A stretch of 64,000 nt of DNA from Anastrepha obliqua (taxonomy: Eukaryota > Arthropoda > Insecta > Diptera > Tephritidae), in assembly GCF_027943255.1 (NCBI RefSeq), contig NC_072893.1, forward strand, positions 40,260,001-40,324,000, given 5' to 3'. The notes under the pieces are model-generated. The model saw nothing but the letters and a program-made list of their open reading frames with translations, was not told the origin of the DNA and did no database searches. How positions within the stretch are numbered: the stretch's first letter is position 1; every line of letters begins with the position of its first letter. Shown piece by piece: positions 44,318 to 58,239 of the stretch. The position numbers and the translations under genes are program-made.

Positions 44318-45689
44318 TATGCTTCGTTGGAAGGATTGAATTTATGCATCAAAAGGGTGATCTAAAGCAAAATTGAGGTAAAATTGAGAAAATAATTTTT
44401 TTCCGGTTTCAGCATAGGCACCCGTAGCTGCACAGCCAGCTGAAAATCTAGAAAAGTATCTTCAATTTAGACTGAATCGTGCACACCCTTTATGATAGAA
44501 ACTATTGCGCACGAGACTTAATAAGAATGAGATTTTTAAACAGACTTGAATCGTTACTGTACTTGTGAAACTTATTTAAAAAATTTAAGTTTACGGGATG
44601 TGCTTTCACCGTCGGATTATCATAAAATCATTATCATCATTTAAATGTTCCTAAATCCCTTGAGGGTTTCATCGTATTGACAAATTAATAAAATATGCAT
44701 GACTATTGTTGCAATTAATTTATTTTTTTCTAAAAAGTTTCCCAAAACTATTTGCAAAATTAGCAATTCTATTAGCAATTTTAAACTTTGAAATTATAAC
44801 TCTTATGAAACCTCTGACCTGCGCTATCAGACTATAGAAATACTAAAGTTTCTAAACCCTATACTCTACTTTGAAATATTTAAAGCTCTTTGTTTACTTA
44901 TTTGAAAGCTAATATAGTTCTGTTTTATGCCTCTATTCCATTTTTAAATTTAAAATTAAATTTGGTAGAAGGGAAATCAACAGCTGAATAAATTGAGAGC
45001 AGCTGAATTTCTTTTGAGGTTCGTTAAAAGCAGCATTAATAAAATGATATTATATAATAAAATAAATTGTTTAGAGTAGGAATGAAGAATTATTCGCGCA
45101 TAAAATTGAAGACAAGAAAGAGGAGGACGCATAATCTTTCAATAGCGAGCTTCTCTAAACAGGATACTAAAAGGATATGTGGCAATTGGCTTGGACAAAA
45201 TGCAGAGATTGAATAATTTGCTATAACTCAGACCGTACAAGAGCAGTAAATATTGCAAAAGCAAACAGTGTACAGGACATCCTTATGGAGTAGTTTAGAT
45301 GGCTATGAAATAAGTATTTTATTATTATTATTTTTTATTTACTGAGAATTCAAATTACTAAATTTGTTTAAAGTTTTTTAATTTAGTTTTATAGTTTTCC
45401 AATTTTTCTATTTTTATCTTATTTTATTAAAAAAAATTTTGTTATTCTATTAGTTTTTATTTATTTAAATTTTATTCAATATTGTTTTGTTTTTACTTGA
45501 ATTTATTAGTAAAGCATTTTATTGGCAAATTTAAAATTAAACTTTTGAAACCGCCTACAAGTTGGAAATCCGATTTACGATTAGAATAATATAAAAGTTT
45601 ACATATAAATTTACTTTCTGCAGATTTTTAATATTTTAAATTAGTTTATGATTTTAGTTTATTACATTCACATTAGTTTAAGTTTTGTT
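44318..45689. other. Non-coding, AT-rich spacer
   Basis: Around 45110-45300 is a less AT-rich stretch that may be a decayed LINE 3' end, but no motif could be read with confidence. From 45310 to 45650 it is poly-T rich. Confidence 0.35.
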
Positions 45690-45822
45690 AAGCGCAGCCG
45701 CTCCTCGCTAGGCCATGACAAACCTTACTGCCATGAAAAAGCCCCTCATAAAAACCATTTGCCGTTCGGATTCGACTCAATTTGTGGAAGGACATCAAGA
45801 CGCACGCACATAAGTGGCAATT
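45690..45822 (+). repeat. SINE family T1, tail fragment
   Basis: It has GCCATGAAAAAGCCCCTCAT, CCGTTCGGATTCGACT and TTTGTGGAAGGACATCAAGA, matching the second half of the copy at 49714. The head is absent. Confidence 0.65.
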
Positions 45823-47699
45823 ATTTATTTATCTTTTTAATTTTATTTTACATTTATTTAAGTTTATTTTTTATTCAATATTTAATATTTTATTTTTGGC
45901 AGTTTTTTGTTCCTTATATTTTATATTTGATGGTTCAATTTGATATTTTACATTTAATTTTTACTTCTATAAGTTTGCCTTAAACTTCATTCAGTAGTTC
46001 GAGTTTTTGTTTCTCAGTTTTAATCCAATTTTCGCAAAACCTTGCCAAAGTTCAAAAAACCCCACCCTCGAGGCTCTAAACGCTATCGCAACACACTATT
46101 TAGCTTAAGTTTATTTATTTTCGTTAAAATTTCACTTGTATAAATAAGTATGTATGTTCGCTTTGATTTTGTTGTTTTTGCTTTTTTTTTACTTTTTCAT
46201 ACTGGTATTACTTATACTTAATTAAAATACAATTTTCTTTTATTTACGTACAATTGAAACAAATGAGCCGATTGAACAAAATGAAAAGTTTTGGTGTAAT
46301 GACATCTTCGGCAACCTTCATGCGTCACGTCTCTAACGAGTGAAAAAACTATGCGTGTTTCGCCCGTGAAAAAGTTCACACAAGAGTATGCACACAACAC
46401 AGAAAAAACAAAACAGCGAAAAAACTCAATGTGACGGACGACGTCGACAGCTAATCGACGTCACAGCACAATCGCAGTGTAATGCACCAAGAAGATGCGG
46501 CAAGGACGATCAATAAAAAATTATTTTCGTATATCTTTTTTTCACTGTCTGCATGTACTAAATAAGTACTAAATAGTCAACTTGTATGAGCGTATGTATG
46601 TACGTATGTTGATGTGCAAAAATTTCGTCAATCGCGTTTTTAGCACTCGCGTCTTTTGCCGAAAAAAGCTAATATTAGCGAAAAAGCGAAATAAAAGTAC
46701 CGAACTGTAACTACAAACTTATTATACGTATGTACATATATCTATAGCATAGATTGAAAGCAACGGTAAAATCATTGAAAATTCTTTGCGGAACACTCTT
46801 GAACGAAGGATGTTTCTATGTATAAGATCGATTGGCAACTGAAAAGTAAAGATCACAATGAACCTAACTGATGCTCTTTATTTTTTAAATAATCATCTAC
46901 TTATTATGTTCATTCTCGTTGAGGCGCAGAGTCGAGCAAATGTCTTGACAATATTCCCAATATGTGCTATAGTACAATATAATCATGCATATGTTATATT
47001 TGTATGTAGTATGTCTTCAATACGCGTTCATTAATACATACGCAATATTTCCGAGAAATAACGTGAATGCCTTTGAAAATTGGACGAAAATGAGAACTTT
47101 CGTCATCAGGCAGTAATTGTCAACCCATACAAAAAACAAAAAACATGCAGAGGAGTATTTAATTTGCACATATGCGCATATGCATGTATGTGTATTGGAC
47201 CGTATGCTGAAATTCAAACTTGTGAAATTTCAAAAAATTCCGCCTATTAGGTTTCATTTAAAAGATGATCTTATGTATAAATATCGTTTTAAAAAATATA
47301 TACATATATATATTAATAAATAAAATTAATAAATTTGACAAGCAGCGTTAGAGAAGAGAGCAATGAAGCGGTTTTCAAGAGCATTCAATCAGCGCAGCAA
47401 AGAGCAGTGTTTTTGTTAGATAATCGAGAACGAAGAGCGTTTATTGCCTTCGCTCAATTAAGAACCGCTAAATTCTTCTTTTTGTTTTTTGGAATAGCGC
47501 CAGGTGCTTCAGAAACATGACTGAGGTAAAAACTTGTGTTTTGTTGTAAAAGGATTACCACCAGATAATTATGTATACACCAAAATGCAATCATTGAGCG
47601 AATTTCTAACACTCACGCACTTTTGATATGGTATTTTTAATTGATGTAGCAGTCATAGCGCATCTAAAACTAACGAAACTTTGCCTGTTTATTAAAGTT
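45823..47699. other. Non-coding region
   Basis: AT-rich. A frame at 47335-47520 begins inside a segment whose left edge CAGCGTTAGAGAA (47342-47354) is inverted near 47943-47957 (TTCTCTAACGCTG), a possible ~0.6-kb TIR element, but the repeat is only 13 bp. No gene supported. Confidence 0.35.
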
Positions 47700-47825
47700 T
47701 CTGGATGGTTTGAAAAGGAACCCATAGAGTAAGGATAAGTTCCAGTTGTATCACAATGGACCTATGAAAGGTCCAAGTGTGCCATTGCGACAGCCACCCC
47801 AGCTACCTATCTACCTACCTACTTA
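47700..47825 (+). repeat. LINE 3' UTR fragment
   Basis: The stretch with GTATCACAATGGACCTATGA, AGGTCCAAGTGTGCCATTGC and GACAGCCACCCCAGC, followed by a CTAC-type tail, resembles retroelement 3' ends by its short-repeat tail. No coding part is present. Confidence 0.4.
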
Positions 47826-49713
47826 AGTCCTCAATATATGATATACCAGATGTCTGCTGCATGCACATTTCGTGATCATGAGAGCTTAGTCTTTAAGAAA
47901 TTTTTAGAAAATCAGTTAGCATTGCTGATTTCGTTTTCGAATATTCTCTAACGCTGTTTTTTTTATTGTTTTTTGTTTTTTTTCTTAATTCAAATTCAAT
48001 TTAGAAAATAAAACAAAAAAAAAAATTATTAAGTTTAATCATTTGTAATCTATTTGGTTTTGGTAACAGTTTTTTTTCTGCTTTTTTTGTTAATTTAAAA
48101 TAAGTTTTCAAAGAAAAAAAAAAAGAAAAAATATATAAAATTTAAAAACTAATCTATTCGTTTTAGGTTTAATTTTAAATTATGGGGCTGGTGCGGTACT
48201 TGATTTCATATAATCAAAATTCGTGATACTATCTTCACGTCTAATAAGCATTGATTCCTACAGCCACTCAACTATAGTATCTGATGGAATGGAGTAGGCA
48301 CGTATACTACGAATACACTTATCTGTATGCATGTACATATACTTGTATAGTAATCACCTCATTTCGGGCTTATGAACCATATAAAAAGCACACATACTTA
48401 TAAACATATTAGATAAACACATACATATGTGTACATACACAGTTTTTAGGTGAGTGTGTATGTAATGAATTTGAATTAAATTGAAAATACAAATTGTCGC
48501 AAATAATTTGACCAATTTGCAGGATTATGAGTTATCATCGTGAAGGCGAATTAAACAAAAAAAAGTATAGATAACAAATATAAATAATATGAAACCAATA
48601 AACATAAAAACTACGCAGCATTTAGACTACTCAGCCGAATTCTGATGAGAGAAGAAAGAAAGTAAGAAATAAATTAGCGTAAAAATAATATTATAAAGGA
48701 ATAAAATCGTATATTATAAAAAAATATAACAAAGTAGCAATAAAATAAGCAGCATTGTCTCGAGTCGCACAAAAGTGAAAATTAAGTGAATTATTAACAA
48801 AAATAAATCGTGTGTTTTTCGGGTGATTCCAACATGATTGCTGCTACTTGCCAGACAAATTCTAGCATGCACGACAAGATTCTTATCTTGCTTCACAGAA
48901 ATTGGCAGCATCAGTAAAATGCGAAAAAATCAAAATAAATGCACACATACATATACATACATACATATTTCAGAACGTTTAGTGCTACACTGTCTGTCTG
49001 ACATTGGAATGAAAGTGTGCTTTTGCCGGCGTCAGTGGAAAATTTCAATAGCAACGATAATGTATGTATTTTTTTTGATATTCGATGTACATGCACTTGT
49101 TTTTCCTTTATTTATTTTTTTATCGAATTTCACACTGCAACGCCATTCAATTGCATTTCAGTGATGCAGCAATTGACAATGTAAAATCAAATGATCACTG
49201 ATTGTGCGGCAATTGTAGAATAAACATCGCATAGTGGAGAGAGGCAGAGAGAGAGACGAGTGGGGGAGAATAGTTTGGCGCTTGGCGGAATGTTCTGTTT
49301 TACTTGCGGCGCTTCGGTACGAAATCAATAAAGGCACCAATTAAATTGGCAAAACAAAAATCACGAAAAATTTGGACGTAAACAAAACACGTAATAATAC
49401 AATAGAGCAAGCAACATAGCAAAATAGAACACATGTTTATGCGTGTACATTAAAATTTAGACAAGAATTAAGAAAAAATTGCAATAAATATTACAAAACA
49501 AAAAATAAAAAATAAATAAACAAAATAAAAGTAAGCACAGCTGTAGGCGTAAGAAATAAAAAGTAAAAGTTGACCAAAAAAAAAATAATTTTATTTGATG
49601 ACGGCAAAGACACTGCGTAATGTGAATGAACAACTCAGCGCCTGCAGGTGCCGCCACTTGCTGCTGCGAGTTTCATGGCTAATTGCCTAAAATATCCATA
49701 GTATTACCTATAT
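47826..49713. other. Non-coding region
   Basis: Poly-T and poly-A tracts, ACATAC repeats and AT-rich sequence. Open frames are low complexity. Nothing supported. Confidence 0.4.
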
Positions 49714-50024
49714 GCCGCGTCGTAGCAGAATGGGTTGGTGCGTGACTACCATTCGGAATTCAGAGGGAACGCGGGTACTAATCGGTGAAAGACCAAAATG
49801 AAGAAAAAAGTTTTTTTATACTATAGCGGTCACCCCTCGGCAAGCAATGCCAAACCTCCGAGTGTATTTCTGCCATGAAAAAGCTGTTGATAAAAATATC
49901 TGCCGTACGGAGGCGGCTTGAAAATGTAGGTCCCTCCATTTGTGGAACAACATACAGAAGCACACCACAAATAGGAGGAGGAGCTCGGCCAAACACCCAA
50001 AAAAAGGGTGTACGCGCCAATCAT
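49714..50024 (+). repeat. SINE family T1, full-length reference copy
   Basis: About 310 bp. The head, GTCGTAGCAGAATGGGTTGG (box A) and CGCGGGTACTAATC (decayed box B), is followed by a poly-T stretch, GGTCACCCCTCGGCAAGC, GAGTGTATTTCTGCCATGAA, CCGTACGGAGGCGGC, GGTCCCTCCATTTGTGGAA, AATAGGAGGAGGAGCTCGGC and a GTGTACGCGCCAAT end. At least six other copies lie in this window: 4352(-), 20200, 45690, 53440(-), 58240 and 62350. Confidence 0.85.
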
Positions 50025-50142
50025 ATATGTATATGTATATATTACTTATATATGTACATTTGTGCAGATAAAATCGATATAATTTTGGAAGTGTCCAATT
50101 GAAATAATGAAAAATATTAATTATAAAGCTAACGATTTTTTA

Positions 50143-50190
50143 TTAATTTAATTTAATTTAATTTAATTTAATTTAATTTAACTTAAATTA
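50143..50190. repeat. (AATTT)n microsatellite
   Basis: About eight AATTT units in a row, then degenerate units. Confidence 0.8.
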
Positions 50191-53100
50191 AGTAATTAAT
50201 TTAACTTAATTTAAGTAAATTTAATTTTGGTTTCTATTTCATTTTATCATAAATTTTTTTATATGATTTTATTTTTTTATATTTTATTATTTACTTATTA
50301 CTTATTTGCGGTTCGCCGTCATACAGTCATACTTTGCCGATTTACTATATCACATTATGCCTGCTCATATATACATACATAAATAACGTCTCGTTTGCTT
50401 TTATTTTGCAGTTTCGAAGAGGCTAAGTTTGTGGTGGTTGTCACGGCTTGCAGCTGCTCAGGAATCTCAGCTGCGTATTAGCAGTAAAATTAAAATAATG
50501 ATTTAATTTCTTTATGGTTTTCTTAATTGTTTTGCTACTGTGAGAATATGCATTTATGTGCATACATAAATACACCAACAAAAAAAAAGATAACATTTTT
50601 GAGTCACATGTTAAGTCTGCAGTAGTTGAGAGTATTCATACGCAACGGTATACCATTTAACATATGTGTTTACATGGAAGTTGTTGGAAATGTTATTTCA
50701 GTTATATGACGAAACTGCTTTCTACAGAAATGATAAATTTAATTAACTAAAACTACAAATTCATATTAAACTGCAATCAAATTGTGACGAGCGGTGCTTG
50801 AATTTATTGGTTTGGGCGCCAACATTTCTACTAATATGCATAGGACCGCTGTTGAGACTGTGGTAGTGCTATTTTTGCCACTTTTGTGTTAGGAAATATT
50901 TAAATTGTTTACTTCTGTTTTGATAAATTTTGCCATTTTTGTGTTGGTATTGTGTAAGCTGAATGTTTATGAAATTTTAAATTTAATATGGTATTATTTA
51001 TAAAATTTAACAAAAAATTAAATTAATTAAATAAATCTTAATCAAACTTTTTTGACCTGTAAAATGAGTCTTTTAGATCCACTTATCTCATGTGTCATGC
51101 TAGTTCTATGCACAAAAGCACTTATATGAGAGTTTTGATGGGCTTGTAATTTTTTGAAATATTTTTTGTTGCTGTTTTTAATGTGAGTATTCTAAGAGTT
51201 CTGCCATTTCTTGAGTTCTTGACGCTGCTATTATTATTCGATTCAAATAGATTTTTATGATTTGGTTTTATGGCATAATTACTTATTCGTTTTCTTTGTT
51301 TTGACTTAACTAACCTGATTAGGTCGAATCTGCAAGTCAACTGACGCCACAAACTGATAAATTTAACTGTATTATAATTTTTGCTATTAAATCACCCGAA
51401 ACAAACAATTAGAAATTAATAACCAGTATATTGTGACATATTAAAATCCTGTTTTCAAAGTATACATGAAAAATGAACTTTGATTATGAACGCTGAAGAA
51501 GCAGCAGGAAACCCCCAAATTTTAGAACCCTAAAATTGTACTTCTAATGAGCAACCAGTTAGCCTTCTGCAAAGATATTTGCATATATGCACATATATGT
51601 AAGTAACTACTTATACATATATACATATATCAGCATACATGTAGAAAAAATTGAAAACATTAGCTGCCCACTGCTGAAACACCTTGGCAAATAACATAAA
51701 CAAGTTAAGAAAAAACAAACGCTACAAATTCCAAAAAAAAGGAAATATAAAATTTATGAAAAATTAATACCATCTAAAAATTTCAAATACGAATAATTAA
51801 AAGTAAATGCCATAGTCACGAGCGACGCTGGGCGCAATAAAAAGTATGGAGTTTTGGTGCTGCATTAAATCGCAACGAGTCGTGAGAATCTCAAACGTAA
51901 ATTACTGTAAAATGGACACAAGAGTTGAGAAAAAAATGTATACAAAGACTTTTATTTACGTTTCTCTTTTATTTTATTATTTTAAATTCTTGCGCAGTCA
52001 CAATGAAAATTTGCATTTTCGTTTCGCACTACGTTCGCTATGACCGCGGCCTTGTCGGTTTCATAATGTCGTAATAAATTAATCTCATGCAAAACAAAAA
52101 CATCGTAAATGTGTATTAAAATAGTTGCAGCTGCAACAGCTATCAATTGCACAAGCCTTGCGCGAACAAACATACATACATACATACAAGTACATAAAGC
52201 TGTAAGCAAATAACAGTGCATGACTTGACTAAAAATGCCCGAAATTCCAATCATACCGCCATCAGTGTGTCAGGAGAGGAAAACCAAAAATATCAGTCCA
52301 ACTAATTAACGCAAAAAACGGCTACCAAAAAAGAATAAATAAAAAAGGGGAGGGAGAAAATAAGGTAAAACATACATTTAACGAAATCAACCAACGGCTT
52401 GCCACAAAAAAAAAAGAAAACAATTCACTGCACTGCGCTAAACTACTACCTTGAGATTTATTTTTAATTTACTGCACATATGAGCGCAAATCAAGCAAAA
52501 TAAATCAGGCAGTACTTACTTACGTACTCGTACCTATGTATGTCTGTTTGTGTTTGTCTGAAAGCGCACGCTGTGGTGCGCTTAGTACCAGGCACTGTTG
52601 CGGCTGTGCATTGGCGAAAATGACGAAAAGCGTGCGCTTGTAAAGAATGATGCTTATAAGCCGAAACAAACAGCAAAACACGAGTGCAAATTACATTGCA
52701 GACGAGCTGGGAAATAACGTAAATTGTATTGTATACAATTGGATTTGGTGTTGTTTTCAATGCATTGTTACGCTGATGTAAAGTTAAGGCTCATATGAAG
52801 GTTCAAACGAATTTGGTGCTACCTTGAAACGGGATGAAGTTAGACGAATCTCGTAGTTGACACAGTTAATACATGAATATACATAGATAAAAAAAAGTTT
52901 CTATATTTTTAATCTACCGTTATTGACTTTACGAAAAAGATTTGTGCGATAAATTATGGGGGAGATGTGAAAAAGCGGAAGCGGAATGAATAGGAAGAGA
53001 TGAAAGATGAAATCATGCCTGCTTTTCAATACTCCTTTAAGCCTTATACAGTCTCAATAATTTGCATAAAGTTCATTGATAAAATCAACAGAAAAAAAGC

Positions 53101-53439
53101 TTAATCTTCAACTCAGCTTTGTACTGATGAAACCAACTTTCGTCTACAATAGCCGCAGTGTTCATAAATTCATCCATGTTTCCACTACACAGATTCAAAA
53201 ACTCGCGTATACACTCGACTCTTTAGCAGCTTCTGTTTCCGTACCCATCTTGTGCTGATATTAGAAACACACAAAGATGATTATGGAAGATGCCTAAGAC
53301 GATCGTGGGATGACTCTTCAACTAGTTATGTGTCTTATTTAATTTGAAAAAGTGTATCGGCTAGTTTCGAATCTTCCAATAATGCTTGAGAACGCCGGCT
53401 TGAGTGCCAATCGTTTTTAATTTAATTAATAAGTGGCTC
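50191..53439. other. Non-coding region
   Basis: AT-rich, with scattered ACATAC/ATGTATG simple repeats. No domain, splice-consistent exon or transposon end recognised. Confidence 0.4.
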
Positions 53440-53510
53440 TCTAGTTGGCTTTGGGTGTTTGGCCGAGCTCCTTCTCACATTTGTGGCGTGCGTTTTGTTG
53501 TTGCCAAATA
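53440..53510 (-). repeat. SINE family T1, tail fragment
   Basis: The plus strand reads GGTGTTTGGCCGAGCTCCTT and CACATTTGTGGCGTGCG, the complement of the T1 tail. Confidence 0.6.
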
Positions 53511-55279
53511 TACAGATGCCATTTATCAATCACTGCTTCTTGGGAGAAAGAGCTCGCACCGACAGATGAATTTACTTTCATAATGAACCTTTGAAATATT
53601 GACGAATAAACGCAAAATAATAGAAAAATATTATATCAAAAAATATTTTTCTTGCTGTGATTGAGTTCCTTACTAAGCAAAGAAAAGTACCATAGATGAG
53701 AGAGGTGTTCAGGTGCGCTCTTGGTTTACTGAAACTTACATAGTATTTGTAGTGGTAAAAAGTCGTCATGTAGTTCAAAGTAAAAGAAATTCCCCACATT
53801 CCACATACACACAAATTTTTCTCGCCCCTCATACGAGTATGAGTATACATACATATGCATATCTATGGTATATGAATGTTGATAGAAGATTTAAATTTTA
53901 TTAAGCAAATAACAATAACTTAACAGCAATTGAGCGAATATTTTAACTAATGCCTGTAAAACTGTAGTGAATTAATTGAAAAAAAAGCGCATAACAAATT
54001 CCTTTCTCTTCTCCGGAAGCAAAGGGAATCAAAAAATTTAGTACATAAATGCATATAAAAGTAGTTACTTTTGCGCGCTGCTAAATAAACCACTTAAATT
54101 CGTTGATAAATTGCGCCTGCAATGTAAATGTGTAAGCGACTAACTCAGCAAAATTTTCGGTGAAGTACCCCATAATTTGATGAAAATTTGATAAACAAAA
54201 ACGTGAGCAAGCGTATCAAGGGTTCAAATATATTGTACTTCATATTTATTTATATATTTTAAATAAGCTATCTATGGTATTGATCTGTACACATACCTAC
54301 ATATTGAAGTATATAAAAGCAATATTTTGTGCATTAATCAATTGTAAAGCCTTTCTGTTCTCTGATACTAGACTAACATAAATAATAACTCAATTATAAG
54401 CGTATTGAAAACTTGAGCGTTTTGCAACATTTGTTTCAAAATCATTTTCCAAGCTGTCTTCATAGAGTTTGAATTTCCTTGACCCTCCTCAAGTATTTCT
54501 CTGTTATTTGAGGTTCAAGCCAATATGTTGTTGAACTTATCAATAATTTGAATATTTGCATAAGTGTACTTATGTACATATGTATGCGATTAAGTAAATA
54601 CATGTGACACATAAAAAATAGCATACATACATACATAAATATGGGAATAGTTTGTTGATTAAGCCGCTTGAGACAGGCGAAAACTGGTTAATATACTTAA
54701 TATTATTTTCGCCATTAATTTGTTTAATTATAAATTTTGCGTTGCTTCTTTACTTCTTTGTACGGCCTCCAGAGCACTTACACGTTTCTGTATATATGTA
54801 TTTGTATTTCATATGTATATACAAAAGCATATTTGTTTTCGAAGCTGTCGCGGGGAAAAGTGCAACAAAAATGTACACAACATTTTTTTAAATTTAAATA
54901 TAAACTTCTTGGATTGTGTTTAAAATGAGTTTTATACAAATTATGCTTGAAATAACGGCTGCTGTTTCGCTTGAAGCTTTCTCTTTCGAGTGCAGTACCT
55001 TTCGCTCTGTAAACCTATTCATATCAGATTTAAGTTGTTGTTTGAGCCGAAGGCCTTAGTAGCTAGCGCCCTTTTTAAATTTTACTGTACTGGTTATTTA
55101 TAATTATTACTCTTACAAAACAAGAGATAAAGAGATGGTTTTTGTGGCGCCTAATATATGCTAAGTGTGACAATAGAGCGACGGCTTGTTGTGAAACTTC
55201 GCAAACAATTTTGGAAAACCACCAATGAGGTTTATTTATATAATTTATTGGCAAAAGTGTATTGCAATAATTGCTCATG
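53511..55279. other. Non-coding region
   Basis: AT-rich, no feature recognised beyond short simple repeats. Confidence 0.4.
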
Positions 55280-55375
55280 CATGCACGTATTTTCAAGAAA
55301 GCCGAGTAGGTGTTGAAGATGATGATTTACGCACAGGTCGCTCTTTCACATTAAAAACAAGGAAGAGCGACCTGC
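55280..55375 (+). pseudogene. Mariner N-terminal scrap with a short hairpin
   Basis: It reads FQESRVGVEDDDLRTGRSFT, resembling the HTH region of mariner/Mos1-type transposases (F.EGR..VEDD.R.GRPST). CAGGTCGCTCTT (55334-55345) is inverted exactly at 55363-55374 with a 17-nt loop. No element ends found. Confidence 0.45.
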
Positions 55376-58239
55376 GACCATTGCAAAAACAAGCAGCCGA
55401 TTTTTTCGGATATTTATGAGATTTGCCAACTTTACTATCTTAACGTATGACTGTAGCTGCAACATTATAGCAACAAGTAATATAAGCAGTGGTAATAAAT
55501 TGGTTGTACAGGTACTTTAGAAGCGTAGACACGTGCTGCGACGCAGAAAAAAAGCTTAGATTTCGGGTTTACTTAATAGAATAAGAATATTTTTTACTTG
55601 TTTTCAATTTGCAGATGTACATAGAAAAATGTCTTAATGCGCACACGCAAACATACGATCTGTACTGCACTCATATGTATTTACGCACACATGCTGTGGT
55701 CAGCAGCAAATGTTTATAAACATTATTGCTAGCCACATATTTAGTAAGCTTAAACATGTTGCCGTGTTAGTACAATGAAAATTGTGATTTGGCGTTGTGG
55801 TCTGTGTTAAACGCTTGTATATTCGGTTGTTGTTGTTTTTGCACACGTTTTTTCTTCGACATGTTTTGTTATTGCCGGAGCTCAGCTATGGTTCAAGCTG
55901 TCTGCCTGGCCGATTGTTGCTTGCTTCGTGTCTGCTGACCGCAAAGTTAAATAAATTTACACAAAGAAAAGTCAATAATAACAGCAAACAAGCATAAAAA
56001 TAGCAGCAAAAACAATAATAACTAAACAAGTATGTATGTGCAACAGCAACAAAAAGTGCGAACAACCACACGTTGCGAACATAAACTTCACTTTGTTTTT
56101 GGCGGTGGTGTTTATGCAAGCGTGTGTCTGTGTGTGTGTGTTCTTTCTTATGCCTTTTTACTACATTTTGAGACCGACTTGGCCATACTCGTTACTTGCT
56201 CGCGTATGCGGTTAGATGTACCCAGCATCATAGCAACATCGCTTGCGGCTGATAGCCAATATTGCATGCGACGCCACCAAAAACAACAACGCAGACACAG
56301 CAACTAAACCAGCAGCAATCGACCGACCGACCACCACCGGTTGTTGCTTGGCTTGACAGAAACCCACTTTTGGTTACAGCACGAGATTTGCAAAGAGTTT
56401 GAATGTTTATTTTTAGATGTTGCAGCCAGTCGTGGTGACGTTTTATTGTTGGCATTGTTGTTGTTGGTGTCTTTTGTTTTGAACTTTTTTTGTTTTCCAT
56501 GGCCTCTGTTGCCGCATTGTCGTTACATGCGACAGCATGACTTGGCCGTATGCAGTTGTTTGGTTGCATGTTTGGATTTGGTGTATAATTACAATTTGCT
56601 AGTAGCCGAAAATTTGTTGCATGCTCGCTAAAAGTTTTCTGGTTTTTTGTTGGTTTTACTTCAACACTAAATACATATATATATATGCACATATAAAAGT
56701 TATATGTGCGCACACAAAAATAATGGCTTACATAAATAAGCCGAAGTTAAAAAGTTTTTATGCAATTTACGAGCATAAATTTTAGGTGTTTCCATGAGTT
56801 GTTAAAAAAATAATGTCAAAAGGGGCTTAATAAAAAGGGAAGTATATAATATTTTATAAAAAAATAAATACTGAAAAAATTAAAATTAAAATTTTCTGAT
56901 ATTTTTCAGAAGTTAGTAAGAGCTGCGCATGGCGCGGCACTTCAGTAACCTCGAAGCAGATGTAAAGCAACTGGGATGAAGATCGGGAATAAATATCTAT
57001 ATATCATATATAACAATAGTTGCACGATTGATACAATTTTAGGAATTTAGTAATTTAGTTTTAGATTTTATACTTTAAAACCATTCAGAAACTGAAAGGA
57101 AAAGTATGCCTAGATTTTGCGGCGCTGAGCAGAATACAAATCGAAAATGTCATAAAGGTGTTTAAAGAGCTGAAGAAAGTTGTAGATATTTCGCACGGGT
57201 AGTGTACGGCTGGCTACCTCTGAATCTTGTTGAACGTACTTCAGACACTTTAGGCCAGTTTTAAGTCAGTTGTTGGGCTTGAAGCCGAGTGATACAAATG
57301 CGCCTATTAGATTTTGAGCTCTAGAAACGTGAAGTTCTCTGTCCACTTGCAGAGATCAAAAAGAAAAAGGCAACTTGAGAGATACATTCCTCCTGAGGAG
57401 TAATGCCACTCGAATGGTCGGAAGAAGGCTTAGCTTAGAGGATTTATTTTGGAAGTATGGCAAAAAGGCTAGGCAATCTTTTCAGAAGCAGATGGTTTAC
57501 TTCCTATTTATTGAAGTACGAAGACTAATTATTTTTTTATCATTCAGATGCAAATTGGTGGCGATATAACCAAATTTCCAAACGCCTTCACGGGCGTGCG
57601 GGATCCCGTAAACTGTCAAGACCTGGGGTATTTTCTACTCTATGTTGTGTATAAGAATTGTTGAAATTGCAGGAAAATTTGACAAATGATACACTTTTTG
57701 AAATTTGTGTTATAGACTTTGGGTCAAAGCAATGCAGGTAAGAGCAAGAAATTATTTATAAAAAAAGAAACTCTTTTGCAGTAACAAACTGGCTCCGTAC
57801 TTCCAAGTAAAGTGTAATTTTGAATCTACTTAAAAAATTTCAAAGCATTGAAGTAATCTGTCTGTCTAGTATTAAAAAGTGATTTCGCGAAAAATCTGTA
57901 AAATATTAAAGTTTTTCTAGCGCCCCAACTGATTATTAATTTTAAAATCCTAAAAAATTGTTTAAGCTACTCGTACAAAAAAAATTTTTATTTTTTTTCA
58001 AAAGTATATTTTAATATAATATTTCCCCTTAAAATTGTGCTTTGTGAGATTCAAACCTCTTGGAGAGCATTTATATCCCCTTACAGCTTAAACAGCTTTC
58101 AGCTAAAAATGGTGTCAATGGAAAGCAAGGCACAAACAGACAACAATAATCGGGCTGCCAATGGGCACCTTAATTCACTCCACTTGTTCATGGTTTATTT
58201 CTACTCCTTTCTTTCACATTTTTACGAGTTGTACGGTGC
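55376..58239. other. Non-coding region with a CA-rich block at 56030-56640
   Basis: The block 56030-56640 is less AT-rich and, on the minus strand, has CAACAACAACAA-type runs as often seen in dipteran 5' UTRs. It has a 161-codon open frame with no domain. It could be a 5' exon of an off-window gene. 56700-58239 shows nothing recognisable. Confidence 0.35.

Noticed and set aside
47582..47660. First coding exon of the UNC93-like gene (minus strand, MTATSIKNT...)
   Set aside because: It ends at a GTGAGT donor but in phase 1, while the exon at 40434 needs phase 0.
47342..47957. TIR element with CAGCGTTAGAGAA ends
   Set aside because: Only 13 bp of inverted identity, no target duplication and no related copy in the window.
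56228..56713. 161-aa protein on the minus strand
   Set aside because: No domain, low-complexity composition and no splice partners; kept only as a possible exon or non-coding RNA.
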